Shown: in pieces, positions 12,618-26,000 of the stretch
How the letters are laid out: every line of letters begins with the position of its first letter
How positions within the stretch are numbered: the first letter of the stretch is position 1
Source of the DNA: Sphaerosporella brunnea
Taxonomy: Eukaryota > Ascomycota > Pezizomycetes > Pezizales > Pyronemataceae
Reading direction: 5' to 3'
Length of the DNA: 64,000 nucleotides
NCBI GenBank assembly: GCA_008704415.1
Contig: VXIS01000171.1
Coordinates: 36,188 to 100,187 of the forward strand
The notes under the pieces: model-generated
What the model was told of the DNA's origin: nothing
The model's database searches: none
Seen by the model: the letters and a program-made list of their open reading frames with translations, nothing else
Program-made: the position numbers and the translations under genes

Positions 12618-14681
12618 TCGCCGTTCGCTGTTCTCATGGTGTGTTGTTGCGCTCTAATTAATTCCACTCTTGGCGCATAATCTGTCCAGCATTCACCAGC
12701 ATCAGTCAAGGAAATCTCAAAATGGAATTCAACACAACACCGGAGGTGTGTTGATTGCGTCTGCTTCGCCCACCAAATTGGCTTTGCTTTATCTCTAAAC
12801 AATGTGCAAAAATATTCTTGGAACTTTTTTCGTCGTCACCATCGACGTGGCTTGTTGGCTGCTTGCCGCTTGTCACTTTTTTTTTTGTTTCACCTACCCC
12901 TTTCGTTTTTTTTGCATCACAGTCGGGCATAGTTTTGTCGTTCTAGCGAGTTGTTTTAAGTCCCTTTTCTTTCATCGTCGTATACTTATACAGGCCGGGG
13001 ATGAAAGTCTGTTTTGTCACAGTCCACGGATGTGCAAGTGTGACGTTCTTTTGGATGGCGGTGGAGAGTGAGCAGTCAATGGTGTGGAGCGGACGTTGAG
13101 TCTGGATTTTGGATAGTTGCTGGGTGGAAAAGTTTGCATCATGGCGGCGGTGCGGGCGAACGGTGGCGGGGTAGTGCGTGAAGTTGACACAGCGGAGACA
13201 GAGTTTGGTGGGAAGGAGACAATTGAATGCATATTCGATCCTGCTGCGCGCGTTATTGCTTCTTGCGTCTTCTGCCTATGGCTACAATGTACACCTTCTG
13301 CTTGTTCTGTCTATTCTGCTTTTTCTTGTTCATTTACTATACCTTATACCGTTTGTGTTAGACTGGGAGACTTGAAGGGTTGTGGTTTACGCGGGTTAAT
13401 TTTGGATCGCTGCGCGTGAAGATACCTTCTGTATTCTAGTTTTTTCTTCTTTCAATCCTTGTCTTTGTACTTCAGGTCAGGGGTTTCGGTTTATTGATCG
13501 ATGCTCGTGGAATGTGTACAGAGACTTTTTTTTTTTTTTTTTTTTTTGTTTATTTCGTACATGCCGGCTTTTCGTTTCTTGTGATTGTGTCAGTCGGTCA
13601 TGCAAAAAGTGTCTTATAGATGATGTATATGTGCGATGTTATGTGCAAAGGGTTTCGGGTATGTAGGATGACGACGCATGATCCGCTTGTTTAATGATTG
13701 TTTCCTTGCCTTCTGAGCTGTCTGGGCTCATGTCTTATGCTTCGCGGGTGGTTGCGCCTTTGTGTGTATACGTCTGAACACAAGACCTTGAGTTTTGAGT
13801 TTTGAGTTTTTGGTGCAGCTGGTGACGGCTGGTGACGCTTCACTGCGGGTATGGGAGTTGGAATTCGCTAAGTAAGCGAGCTCGCCGCGCGGCTGATAGG
13901 TGCGTGATCTGTGTCACTCGATATCCCTTTGAGGATCTGGCTGGCGATGCAATTTGTTGATGAGAGGATCTGGAGCGATGGCTCTGGCAATGTATACTTA
14001 TTGCTGCACTGTAAGTATGGGGGTTTTTTTTTTTTCGGTGTTGGTCGGTGGATGGAGTGTTGCAGGTGGTTGGTTGTTGGCGTGACAAGAGGACGGGTGG
14101 GTTTTATTTGGTTTGTTTTGGGAATGGAGGTTTTGCAACTGGGGTGTGGGGAAGTCCTCGAGGTCGAATGACAGCCTGTGACTGGCCATGATCGTCTAAT
14201 GCAGGGAGACAACGGCTGGGCGGTGGCAGTGTCCTTGTTCTTGTGGATATTGCTGGTGCTTGTTAACGTTAACGTTGGAGATTGAGGCTTAGAGCTTTCT
14301 GCCCGGGGTTTGTTCACTTGCAGGCACGGCCGGAGAGAAACACCAAAGGAAGCTCCGAGGCTGTCCGTGGGGCTTTTTTGGAAAGCAGTTTCATGGAAGT
14401 CACACCTAGTTTTCGGGGATAAGGCTGTGGGGCGTTTGAACCTGGTTCGGAGGTCTCCTGTTTGGGTCGGAGCGGTGTTCCGAGTGATTCGTCGTGAAAT
14501 TAATTATGCACGACAAGCTTTTGTTGGGGGTAGCACTTGTCTCGGACACGGATTCAACAACCATCGTGTCGACCTTAAAAACGACAACACAACACCGCAA
14601 AATCACGGCGGCCCCACGACTTTTCCTCAGATCATCACTCGACGAAAAAAAAAAAAAAAAAAACAGCAACGGATTACCACG
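12618..14681. other. intergenic between cyclin and cupin genes
   Basis: Two kilobases with the cyclin 3' UTR at the left and the cupin promoter at the right. A T22 run lies at 13526-13547. GTTAACGTTAACGTT occurs near 14261. Open frames here have no recognisable domain; those at 13868-14317 (minus) are low-complexity. Confidence 0.5.
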
Positions 14682-15257
14682 ATGTCCGCACCGCCCGCAA
14701 ACACGCTCCGCACACCAACCATCTCCATTTCCACGCATGACCCCGCCACGAAGACGGCCAAGATCCACTCGGCGGAGCCGGCGGACTTCAAAGCCGTCGA
14801 CGAGAACCTGAGCATGGCGCTTTCGTACACGGTCAGCAACCCGCCGTCGCTTACCGACGACGCGGACGTGGCGGCGCACAAGGCGCTCGTCGCGTCCGGC
14901 TTCAGCGAGCTCGTTTCGAAGGGCGGCGCTGTGGTTCGCTTCGTCGACTTCGCGCCGGGATACGAGTGCGTGATGCACCGGACCAAGAGCTTGGACTTCG
15001 GCGTCCTGCTGGAGGGGTCGTTGCTGGCGATCTTGGATTCCGGGGAGCAGAAGCGGATGCAGAGGGGCGATCTGTTTGTGCAGCGAGCCACGATGCATCA
15101 GTGGAGGAATGTGGGCGAGGGATGGGCGAGGATGTTGTTTGTGTTGCTGGACAGCGAGGAGGTGGTGGTGGGTGGCGAGGTCCTCGAAACCAAGTTCATG
15201 AGTCCTGAGGAGCTTGCAGAGGCCAAGAAAGGTTGGGCAAAGGGCAACGAGGAGTAA
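14682..15257 (+). CDS. cupin-domain protein
   Basis: A single exon of 191 residues. The start is the ATG at 14682, just after an A-rich leader; the in-frame extension upstream to 14310 is untranslated-looking (poly-Lys from an A run). The C-terminal half is a single cupin barrel: GYECVMHRTKSLDFGVLLEGSL matches cupin motif 1 and GDLFVQRATMHQWRN matches motif 2. Only part of the usual metal-binding set is visible (His in motif 1, Glu replaced by D/F context, His in MHQW), so metal binding is uncertain. Homologous fungal proteins are annotated as cupin_2 proteins of unknown substrate, sometimes beside secondary metabolism genes. No such cluster is evident here. Family assignment is good; function is not known. 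Confidence 0.85.
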   Translation: MSAPPANTLRTPTISISTHDPATKTAKIHSAEPADFKAVDENLSMALSYTVSNPPSLTDDADVAAHKALVASGFSELVSKGGAVVRFVDFAPGYECVMHRTKSLDFGVLLEGSLLAILDSGEQKRMQRGDLFVQRATMHQWRNVGEGWARMLFVLLDSEEVVVGGEVLETKFMSPEELAEAKKGWAKGNEE

Positions 15258-18200
15258 GGTCTGTGGAGGAAGCCGTTGTGCTAGCGCTGGTCATGGTGTG
15301 ATTGCTGAACAGAAATGGTTGATAACACAAATGATGATAACTCTGGTTATATTTGCTCTCAAATGGTGCTGCCCACAACCAGTAAAACGGGAACTCAACA
15401 ACCGGTGAAACGCCCGCCTCCTCCTCGATATCAATTTATCCGCAGTCGTCCGACTGTTCATCAATAGCAATATTTTTCTACCCACAGAAAATTTTTCATT
15501 AGTCGGGCTTCCAACAACTGCGCCGCAATTTAAGCTTCTAAAACCCCAACGCAGGCGGGGGGCACAAGAACCAGGAACGGAAGGAAGCTTCTTTGACGGT
15601 TTCGAGGGCCGACCCCCTAGGAAGAAACCAATTCGATCACCTACCTCCATAAGCTTTCTAGCTTTGAAACATTCACAGCTTCCAGACTTGTTTTGGGCGC
15701 GTGCGCTTGGGGCCGCGCATGTTGGGCTACGACATGCTACGTAGAGTGTGATGAATATCGAAATTCCGTTGTTGCAAGTCTGAAATCCGCCTATCTACCC
15801 TAAATACATACGCAGAACGTTGCGTGTTGGTGTATCAGATCAGTGCACCACAACAGTTGCCATCCACGCTAGTTATTGAGGCTTCTATGGATGCATGGAA
15901 AAGGGGATCTCTCGCAACCAAGGTTTAAACCTGTGAAGCTGGGGCAGGTATGTAGGAATTATCTGTGCACGACCTGTCTGGCGTGAGGCTTGTTTAGGAG
16001 TTGCGGCGCTTGTTTCTTGTGTACCGAGCGTTTGGCGGAGGACCGATGTACATGTGGCAGGGAGTTGAGTCCAACAAAATCGAGTGATTGCCTGTGATTG
16101 GACCTTCGGTGACTCGGTGACTCGTTGATGGTTCCGTGAAGATTGCTTTCTTGGCCCCGGGCTGGCTAAATCTCTTTGCTGATAGCCGTTCGTTGTAACG
16201 GAAGAACCTTTATCCAGGAAGGTTTCTAGCCGATCAGTTATCTAAACGCAAGCGAAAAAAAAACAAACGGTTATGGTAGGCGAAAACAATACGCTCTCAG
16301 GCCTTCCAGGACCTTCCGGACATCTGCCCTGCCGCCATTGGCCGAAGGGTTATGGACAGCGCCGCGCGGGCTTCCCAATAGTCGCAAGCTTCACGGATCT
16401 CTCCCTCTCAAAGCGGGCAGTTGGCTGATGCGGCCCGCCGAGCGGTTAGGGCGCTCTATAGCTATAGGCTAAGTGGTCTACATATATCCCGGGCTTTTGA
16501 ATCCCTCCGTCGGCTGTTATGGGTGTTGTTGTCCTCGGAATAAAGTGGGGGGGGGGGGCACCTCCGTTCGACTGCTTCGTGTCTTCCGGGATTTTCGCTC
16601 TGTCCGAAATCTGTCTGTCAACTTAGTTCTACGGTTCTTTTGGACGAAAGGTAACGCCGCTTTTCCACATAGGCGGCGGCGGGTGTTGTTGAAAATTTCG
16701 CCGCCCTTCATATCGATATCATCAAATATAAAAAAACTGACCAAGTAAGCAAGGGATCGTTAGTATACACGGCAACTTCGGCAAGTCTCTTGCATATGTA
16801 GTAGCACTGCAGCTATGCTCGCTTCGACTGCAAGCTGTTGGGACAACTGCTAGTATGACATTCTTGTTTTCTGCATATCTAATCCTTTCCGTCACAAACG
16901 ACCCTTGCGTTTTTTTGCTACGTATATCTCACCAGCCTCTGGTAGGTAAAGGACTCACTCACAAAATGAAGGCACAGTGATAACCATATGGGTGTTGGTC
17001 TATTCTGCTGCCTTGCAGAAGCAGAGGTTGTGACTACTGAGAAAGGTGAAGCCCAATCTAAATTTTCGGCGGGGAGTGCATAAGTCAAGTTGAATTGTTG
17101 TGGGTGGGGTGGACAGAAGGCTTGATCAGGTGGCGTCCACACCTTCGCTTTTCGGATATAATAAACTCTTGAGGGTGTTCCCCCGACGCTCGAATTTCAG
17201 GCCTATCTAATCACGTGATATTTTTCTTAGCACCAGTGAGTGACAGCTTATGAATGAGTATTAACTCTAACACTGCAATCCAGCGGATTACGGGAAGCCC
17301 CAGAGTCCAGATGTCGTCCTCTTCAACGGCGTTCTTGTGCCTCGCCACCCATGACAACTTAACATTGCGATTGAGCGGCGGCGATACCGATGCAACGTTA
17401 ACGTTGTCCAAGCGTTGGCGGCCCACGACGTTTATAGGGATCGAATCTTTCGCCTCGCTTGCGTAGGTTATACGTTCGTGACTGTAAGATTTCTAAGGTT
17501 TCGCCCAAAAATACCGCGATCTAATACCGCTCAAAAAAGACTCAAAAAATAGCTTTCTCGTGACATTTTTAAATGCGGATCACTCGTTTTCTTTAGCTTT
17601 GCTATGGCTTTGCTATAGTTTGACGTAATCTTGGGTAATTTTACGTATTTAACTGAAATTGTACCGTACGAAAAAATTGTATATCATCTTCTCAGACCAC
17701 TAGACGTTTAAGCCCGGACGGACCGTGGGCTTAGGTTCGTTACCTAGCTAATAATCATGGACGGGATTGCCGCACCGGAGATCATGCCGTGGGCCGGGGA
17801 ACGTGTTACACGCACGTTGTGCATACGTGACAGCCGCGCGCCCGCGTAGTACTCGGCTGTGACGGCAAGTGAAGCAAATCTCTTGTTTTTTTGTGTTTGC
17901 GAGATTCAAACTCCGAGATCTCGGAGATTTCGTTGTTTTTTTTTTTTTTTTCCGGAGTGCCGGTTCCGAAAATGAAACACACAGCAAAAAAAAAAAAAAC
18001 GTTTAGCGGGCTGCGGGGAGGCCTGGTGCTCTGGAGAATTATTAACTCCGCCGCTGTCGTCAAGGGGCCGATGAGATTCGGAGCCCGCCCCTTCCGGAAC
18101 GTGTGTTGATGGGTCTTTAAGGCAACACAATTGCTTTTATGGTCGCTTTTGTCTGTGGCTTACCACGCACCTTCAAATTTTTACTTCAACTTCATCGCCA

Positions 18201-19138
18201 GCCCGCTCAGCACCACAATTTGTTCACCGCCTGCCGTCTATTACATCAGATTCACCTAATAGCTCGCTTTCTATCACTACCGAAACCAAATAGAAATGCG
18301 GTGGTTTGATGAAGTTGATTTTTTGTGTTTTTTCCCACACAAAGAGCGGCCAGCGGGAAAGGTACCTCTCCACATGCTGCTTCATCTCACTACAACAAGA
18401 ATACCGCACCATCTCCGAGAGGCATCCTCGCTCGAGAATTTTTATGGCTTCGCATTTTGAAGATTTTGCGTTGTCGTTGAGTTATTCAGTTCTGAATGGC
18501 ATCCCTGTCGCAACGCATGAATCGCTTCCGTCGAAGGCCGATGGCCTCGTCAACCTCTGCCAGGCCGTGCCCACTTCGGTCCCCCCCTGTCCTGGAGCTC
18601 TAGATCTGGGTCGTGGGGGTTGGGTTGCGGTTATGGTGAAAAGATTTCTCGTCTGGCCTCGTCATCAGCTTCTCCCTCCCCGCCTCCCCCCCTCCTTCTC
18701 TTTCAAATCTCGAAGGAGAGCTGCCGGATAAATATTTCGTGCGCGCCTAGGTCTTGGCAACTGTTGGTGGTGGCTTTGTGTATCAGCACTGAACGAATCG
18801 GAGAACTTTCCTGTTGAAACCTAACTCTTAGCTAAACCCGATCATCAAAATCATCATCACATTAATCATTACTACATGAGCGCTCGACATCTTTCATGAA
18901 ATGTAAAAGTACAAAACCTGTCCATGTTCAAGCAAAAAAAATCCAAAGAAAAAAAAAACCCCACCCACACACAAAAAAAAAACGTAAAAACAAAAAAAAA
19001 AGACGGCAGCGCTGAAACAAAAGGGTAGCACCATCGGCAATGCAGGAACATTTCGCCATTAGATATAGGTATGCTAACTACAAAAGTGACGTGAAACTGA
19101 AACAAAGGGTTTTCCGAGGGTTGTTTCGCCGTTAAGCT
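15258..19138. other. long intergenic region
   Basis: About 3.9 kb without a recognisable gene. A G13 run lies near 16547-16559. The stretch 17480-17700 is AT-rich relative to its surroundings. The palindrome CAACGTTAACGTTG is at about 17394. A-rich and T-rich runs lie at 17937-18000 and 18930-19010, the latter probably in the 3' flank of the minus-strand transporter. A tRNA-like A-box/B-box arrangement at about 16431-16515 does not fold well (see rejected items). A 95-codon ORF at 18444-18731 (plus) shows no family signature. Confidence 0.4.
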
Positions 19139-20073
19139 TTAGTCGGTGCGACCGGCCTTCTCGTTCTTGACCTGCTCGCTCCAAGGGAAGTGAAGTACCT
19201 TGGTTGTACCGTTAGCTTCTATATTATAAACCCCCCCCCCCCCCCAATGCCCCCCCCCCCCCGGCTCGTATTTTGGGGCCTAGACACAGCAGCAGACTTA
19301 CCGGCACCATGAAGAAGCTGTTCGAATTCTCGAGCATACCGGCGGCCGCGTTCCACCAAGCGATGAACGCGGTAATCAGACCGAAGACACCGGCGGCCTT
19401 GGTGCATCCCGCGTGGGGAGCACCGGCGGCATCGAGCTGGAAGTGGGCGACGGCGAGGAGGAGGAAGGTGATGTCGAGGAAGAAAAAGAGCGAAAAGAAG
19501 GCGAGGGTCGACTTCAAAGTGCAGATGAGGCAGATGGTGGTGAAGATGAACCATCCAGCGAGGAAGAAAGCGACTGCGTAGTTGGTGTCTCTGGCGGACT
19601 CGTAACCAGCGAGGAAGCCGAAGTTCGAGGTCTCAATCAACGCCCAGGAGATCCAGAAACCACCGTACGAGGACAGAGCGGTAGCACCAAAGGTGTCTAT
19701 ATATTCGGTCAACAAAAAATGTATCACGATACAAACAAAGCTCGGAGTGCTCACTTCCAACGGCCATCTCCCACATTCCGGCAAGCAATTGGATCAATCC
19801 ACCGTATGCGTATGCCGATGCAACAACGATTCCGGGTACAGTGACACCACGAGTGCTGCAGTTGATCAAGGATAGGATGAAGGTGGTGAGGGCGAAAGCG
19901 CAGAGACCCAGCGGCGCAGGGTTGGCGAACTTTCGGAAACTGGGCTTGTATGGTGCGGGCTGGAAGGCACCACCGAAGGCGGGCATCATCATGGTTTGCG
20001 TCCTGTCCAGAGGAGCGCCATTGGCCTGGATAACATGGGTGGCCGACTCGAGATCAACCTTCTCGGAAGACAT
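19139..20073 (-). CDS. GPR1/FUN34/YaaH family transporter (acetate permease-like, Ady2/AcpA)
   Basis: Three exons, 19755-20073, 19298-19696 and 19139-19218, give 265 residues. A short polar N-terminus precedes FANPAPLGLCAFALTTF, the NPAPLG signature of this family, followed by six hydrophobic helices (GLIQLLAGMWEMAVGN, SYGGFWISWALIET, AVAFFLAGWFIFTTICL, STLAFFSLFFFLDITFLLLAVAHF and the closing AFIAWWNAAAGML). Members carry acetate, and some were linked to ammonium export, across the plasma membrane. The second intron is odd. Splicing at the best GTAAGT donor (just below 19302) puts the last exon out of frame; a GTCTGC donor four bases on restores it and gives a sensible tail ending FPWSEQVKNEKAGRTD. 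That intron also contains two long homopolymer runs, so sequence error is an alternative. Substrate cannot be read from sequence. Confidence 0.88.
19231..19262. repeat. paired C runs (C15, C13) inside a transporter intron
   Basis: Two cytosine runs, 19231-19245 and 19250-19262, separated by AATG, lie within the last intron of the minus-strand transporter (G runs in the transcript), starting 12 nt from its acceptor. Such runs are error-prone in sequencing, which matters because the intron's frame is unusual. Confidence 0.9.
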
Positions 20074-23000
20074 TGTTGCAGTTGAATTTAAGGTTGCGGG
20101 AAGCTGTAGATAGGCGGATCTGGGATGCTTGTTCGGTGGTAGAGCTCGACACAGGGTGGAGGGTGGGTAGGCGGGAGCCTGGAGTTATAAAGACCCTTCC
20201 ATCCAGGTCTTTTTTGGGATCAACGATTCCTGGGGGAAAGCTAGATCACGGAATTCCTCTAAACCGGAGTGTGGAGAACACTAAAACTGTGGAGGGGACC
20301 GTCAAGTCCCAGAGATTCCAATCTCGCTGTTTTCCCGGGTATTATTGCCGTGTGCGTGGTCCGCTCACGGAGTTACCGGGGGATGCTGTCATTATTCGCC
20401 GTTATGGACTTGCTGGGTTTCTAGGATAGTTGCGTCACGGAGGCCAAGAAGGGTCCATCATTTCACGGAAGGGATAATGGCTTGGTATGTTACCTCCCCA
20501 TGACTCGATCGTCCTGGGATGGCCTCCAATCACAGTGGCGTGAGGTCTAAAATCCCTTTCGTCCGGTCAGTTAAGGTTGGTAGCAGTTAGTAGAATTGCC
20601 ATATGCGGAAGTAGCCGCGCGGACCTGCGCTCACTGGCACGTGTATATTGTTTGGTCGTGCACAGCCTGAGGACATCAACCAGAGTAGGCACATAGAAAT
20701 TACAGGCTTATTTGCTTGAATTGACTGCCAGCTTCTCGAGGTGGCATACACCTTTATCGTTTCAACTTTGCCGCAGATCTACCATATCATACACGCTGAC
20801 ACGGCTTGCGTAGCTGCTAATTCCCATGTACCATACTTGCCGTGGGTTGGGCTATGGTGTTTCTCTGATCAGATCCAGCAAAGATTTAGAAGTGCTCTAT
20901 ACCCTGTGATCGTCAGCAACTAGCAAGCGAGCCATTCGTGGGTACATAGTAGCCACGGACTTGCGGGGTCGCCGGCGAATCAGACGAGATCATGGGGCCA
21001 GCTCTGGGTTTTTTTGGGCTTCTAGGGTCTTGGGCCCCACCAGATGTGAAGCTGTTTCGTGTTGCGTTGGCTCCGGGGCAGCGGAGACCTTTGCTGTTTT
21101 ATGGGGGGTCCCCCAAGAACTTCGCGATCCACAGGTCCTGTACCCAGCAACATGTTAACCATGTGCATGTGCAATTAGATATTTTTGTGAGAGGTATGCA
21201 TGATGGCGGGTATACGGCATAGCCGGATTGTCGGGCCTGCAGTCGGTTTATGTAAAGCAGGTCAATTTGTTGGGCGTGAAGCACCTACTTGAGAGGGCAG
21301 GTTGTGTGTGGATCGTTTCGATATCCTCCTAATTTTGGCTGATACTTACTATATTCGCCGGTGAGAGAGTTTTAGGCTTAAACCGACCGGCGGCGAACCA
21401 CGGCCCATGATTCACAATTGGAAATTACTTTGATCGATTTAGAGTTCCAGAACAAATTTTGCTTCCTCAACACAGACGTTGTTGGGGACTGAGATTGGTC
21501 TATTTGGACTGTATTATTACCCCGGATTCTGGGTGGAGTCTGTGGAGATAGTTCTAGATCCGGATGTCTGGATTCGGATGTCGAAAAATGGATTCGGATT
21601 AACCAGGGCTGGCCTAATTCCTAGCTTCCGGTAGGTTGTCCGTAACACACACCACTAAATCATGGACTCGGAGGAACGGATTCTCCCCTCGTCCGTCTCT
21701 CTCGCGCGCGCTTGGCCATTGCAAAGTGGCTGCCCAGCCACAGTAAATCTAAATCGCACCATGAACGAGTCACGGTCACCACAAATCCGCAGGGACTTGA
21801 GGAGGGTGTGGTTATTTACAAGTAATTCAATTTGCAGCCCCCCCTCATTCGGGTCCCCACAATTTAGTAGCGGCTGGATAGGCGGCATTGGACGCGGTTA
21901 CGGTAAGCTGCAGATTAATAATGGGGTTTGCGAAACTGAGGCTTTCTGCCCACCCAAAAGAGAACGCGAAAGGTGAAAGAAAAAGGTCTCAGCCCGTCAG
22001 TCTAAACTGTTACTGGTGTATCTTGACCATCTTGAGCTTGAGAGGTGTGATCCGTCAGATTTGGCGTCCCGCAATACTCTCGGTGGTTGGTGAAGATTAT
22101 CGTTGCAATGTTGGCTGCCGACGATTCGCCATAGTATCTACTGCAATGGAACGGCAATTGTAAGTGTCTCAAATCCAGAACCAGCGAGGTTGAATCTGGA
22201 CATCGACGACAAAATGACGTGTGCCAATGTCGGACAGCGACGACCTAGAAATAAAACGAAAAGCCTTCCGCTGCGAAACGCAAACGATAACTAGTACATA
22301 GCGCCAGTTAACGTTAATTCGGCCGCATTAAACAAGGCATATCATTCATTTACTCTACATACGTATATGAAAGGGGATCCCAGGGACCTACTAAATGGAC
22401 CAGGCCTTCGGGACCTACAACAAACACAACATCGATGGACATTGAAGAGCGAGTGACATATTGTGAATTGCTACCTTAACGTCAAGAGAAAGCCGCACAA
22501 AAGTGTGCCACAACGGAAGCTTACTTGGAATTTGAAGCTAGGGTCTCAATGTCTCGTCCTTGAAGGCAGGTCGAACCACCCAGAAACAGAGTTCTGATTT
22601 TTTTTTTTTTTTTGTTTTTTTTTTAATCATTTTGCATTCGGCCGCTTGCGGCCATGGCATGTAAATACAGAATCATCGCCACCCCTAGGCACGTGTCCTA
22701 CTCTGGGGCCCGCTCCGGACAGAGTTCTGAAACGTCGACCCATCATGAAGTCTGGTTCTGGTTACATAAGTAGGTCCATTACCGAACTGCGGGGCGTTCC
22801 CGCGGTTGTGCAGCTCGACCTACACGCTCCCCTGCTCCGTATCCCGCCGGATGCTCCGGCAATCGTCTGTCACTTTTTCCCCATGGGGTAGTCCAGCCTG
22901 GAGGAAGTCTCTTGGTATGCCAGTTGTCAGCTAGCAGCGCCGGCTTAATGGAACAGAGGGTCTCCAAGCCAGCTGCCTCGGGATCGACTTGTTGAATTTG

Positions 23001-26000
23001 TGATGCCAGGCAGACACCTCCTCGGAGTTCCCCGAGTAACAGCCGTCGATGCTGCTTTCGTGCATGATACAAGGCTTGGCTCGTTATTGCGGGGTTGAAC
23101 GCTCATGGCGAGGCTGTGGAGACGGGGGGTGATGGCTGCATGCTGTGCACTTGCGATCATAGGCGGCGTAGAGTGACCCGTGCGGAGGGCTGGGAACAAC
23201 TAGTGGAGTGGCGGGTTCAAAAGCTGAAGAGTGTCCAATTGCCTCCTGCGGCCATTCAAAGAAGTCACAAGTATAGACTGAATACTCGTGTTGTCTGTAG
23301 GTTGTGAAGTTATGGGCATGACCCAGGTTGAGGAGATGCATACTTGCACGTGAGGGTGCGACAATGATGGGAGAGACATCAATGTTACTCAGGAAATGGT
23401 GTAAAGATAGAGAGACAGAAGGAAGAGGGAGAAAGATATTCTGTTTAAACATATAACAGCTGGTTAGCTTTTCGATGGACTGTTTGGGAAGCAAATCTCC
23501 GAGGGGCGAAGACATGCCCCGGGCCCGTGTGCAAGAACACCTATGATTCTTCCCAGGGCGTACGCAGAGGCAACACCATGAAGATCTGAATCAGGCTGAG
23601 TGTGCGTGAAAGGGCTGTCTCAAGTGACCTCTCCGGGTATTGCGCACCAGACATCGAGTAAGAAGCGAGCTGAGTACATAATGTATACTTATTTCAGTGT
23701 TAAGGTTGAGTCCTGATGTATGAACGAGTACCAGCGAGCCGCGAGTATCTAATGGTGAGTGTATACTACCGAGTGTGGCGAAGGCGATTCTCAGAGCACT
23801 TGATTGAACTGGCACATCCTGAAGGAAGACGTGATCTCCTAACATGGTCAAGCAGATCAGCGGATATACTACTTTCCTGCAGCGTATTGCCCTTGTTGGT
23901 CACGTATTGCAAGCTGCAGTACCTGAGAGGTCCTTACTTCACCCAGAATCTCTCATACCTTGAGCATTGGGATGGGTGTGGTGGACACACGAACATAATG
24001 GACAATTTCATCCTACAATCCCGTCAGAGGGTAACCGACCACAAGCCCAAAGCCGAAGAGCAAGACAGGCGGTACCCTCGGCAAAAAAAGGGGAAAGCAC
24101 CGACTACAACCTTTCAATACTAGAGGTCCACCTCAAGCAGAAAACCAACCAGAACAAACCGCAGAAGTGCAAGGACACCATGGCCAGCCAGAAGGAAGAA
24201 GGCCTGCTAAATGCCGAGCTGCTCTGGGCCATGGCGGGAGGCTCGAGGGCTTCTCAAAAATCCCGGCTGGCGAACTACTATAAAGCTAGTGCACGTTACT
24301 TGGTTTGGAGCTTGCCCGGGGCTGGATCAATAGGCAGCAATCTGTCACTAACAGCCTATCAAAGCCCGGCTCTTTCAAACAGCCTTGAGCTATTGCAATT
24401 ACTAGCCCAACTAACCCCACACCCGTTTCTATCCGCTGCTATTTCAAACGTTCCCCGAGTCTCCGAGTTCCTCCAGCCCGTGGAGATTACAGACAGCGTT
24501 CTCAAAAGCTAGCCAACCGGGCCAGCTGCAACGCTCAAGCCGCAAACGTAAATGTAAACACCAATACCCGCGCCTCCTCGCCCCACAATCTTTGCTACGC
24601 CGGCCTGCACTTGTCTGTTTGGCGGTGCTGGGTAGAAATAATCTCCAAACCCATGAGGATCGGAATCGTTTGGTCCGTCATCGTTGGGTATCCTTTGTTT
24701 GTAATCAAGCTTATTGTCGGTATGCGACCGCGAGCGAACATGAAAGACCCTATTAGGTATTCTCGGGGAATGCTGAGTGCTCACCCGCGCACCCAATTGT
24801 GATGGTTCACTGAATATCACTCAGTCCATGAAAGCATACAGTACATAAGATTTCACGACTATTATGCCCCATACCCCAAAAGAGGCGAAATGTCTTTGCT
24901 ACCCCCCAATTTTATGAGTATGCAGTGTACCCCTCAAAATACAGTGATAGCGCATGATGAGCGACGTCTCGCCGGTGCGCACACCAGGACCTATATTCGA
25001 CAAAATGATTCAATCCCTACACCTCCGAGCCATGTAGTATATCCCATACGTATGACGCCTTCTACACTTAGTTGCATAGTGGCTCATTTTGCCATAACAT
25101 CTAGGAGGTGCGCGATCTGGAATCGGCCGGCGCTCCCCAGGGACTGCTCGTTTGTTACCCCTTCTCCGAACATCACCCTTTCGCATCCTCTTTTTTGTCG
25201 GGCGTCCCCTAGGAGCCAGCGTCACCAGAGCTTCGCATGTTGCAACCTGCATACCACTGGTGGTACAATGTACTCGAATGCTCCGACTCCGATTCAGAGT
25301 CTGATTCGAACCGCGACCCAGTGGCACAGGAGCCCGCGTGTCCATGATGAGGTGAAGGCTGTTATGTTGGGACGGGGTTCCTAGTTGGTGGCGACCAGTA
25401 CAGGTTGTGGGATGGCTGTGGGTCAACTTGGTGTGCACTCGCGAAGCATCATGATACATCACTCACTGCATTTTGGGGGGCGCTGCATACTCATAAAAAT
25501 GGGGGGTAGCGAGGACATTTCGCCTCTTTTGAGGGGTATGGAACATGACAGCCGAAGATTTAATTTGCCAGCACAGGCACAGGAAAGGCAGCCGTCAACA
25601 AAGGCCAATAATAAATTTTCCGTGCATTCACCAGGGCCAGCAATTTCACACGATCTCACCTACATACACCTCAAGCTGGGTGACATCTCATGATCACCAC
25701 ATCGTCCGAACGAACAAAGCAACCATCAAATATCAGAAAGATGAAGAAGTATATATACATTATGATGCACCCATGCAACTCGCAACCATGTGTAGAAGCA
25801 GATAAGCAAGAAGTAGAAAGTCCCAAAGGAGAGAGCGCAAAAGAGAGAGTTCAAGCCTTATATGAACATTCTCATAAAAAAAAAAAGCCGACACCCACAA
25901 CGCAAAACGCCTAAAGAATGCCCACTCCATTTGACGATCACTCCCAGGTATGGTTCAACGAATGAAAGAAAAAAGTAAAAAATTGGAAATAAAAAAAAAG

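Noticed and set aside
16431..16520. tRNA-like sequence (GCCGAGCGGTTAGGGC resembles a Ser/Leu D arm; GCTTTTGAATCCC resembles a B box)
   Set aside because: The T stem does not pair, no acceptor stem closes and the anticodon stem is poor. At best it is a degenerate tRNA or SINE head; not called.
23084..23515. 143-codon ORF on the minus strand
   Set aside because: No recognisable domain or intron-exon context.
24180..24512. 110-codon ORF starting MASQKEEGLLNAELLWAMAG in good start context
   Set aside because: No family signature, no conserved features and it lies in gene-poor DNA; could be an orphan gene but the sequence alone does not support it.
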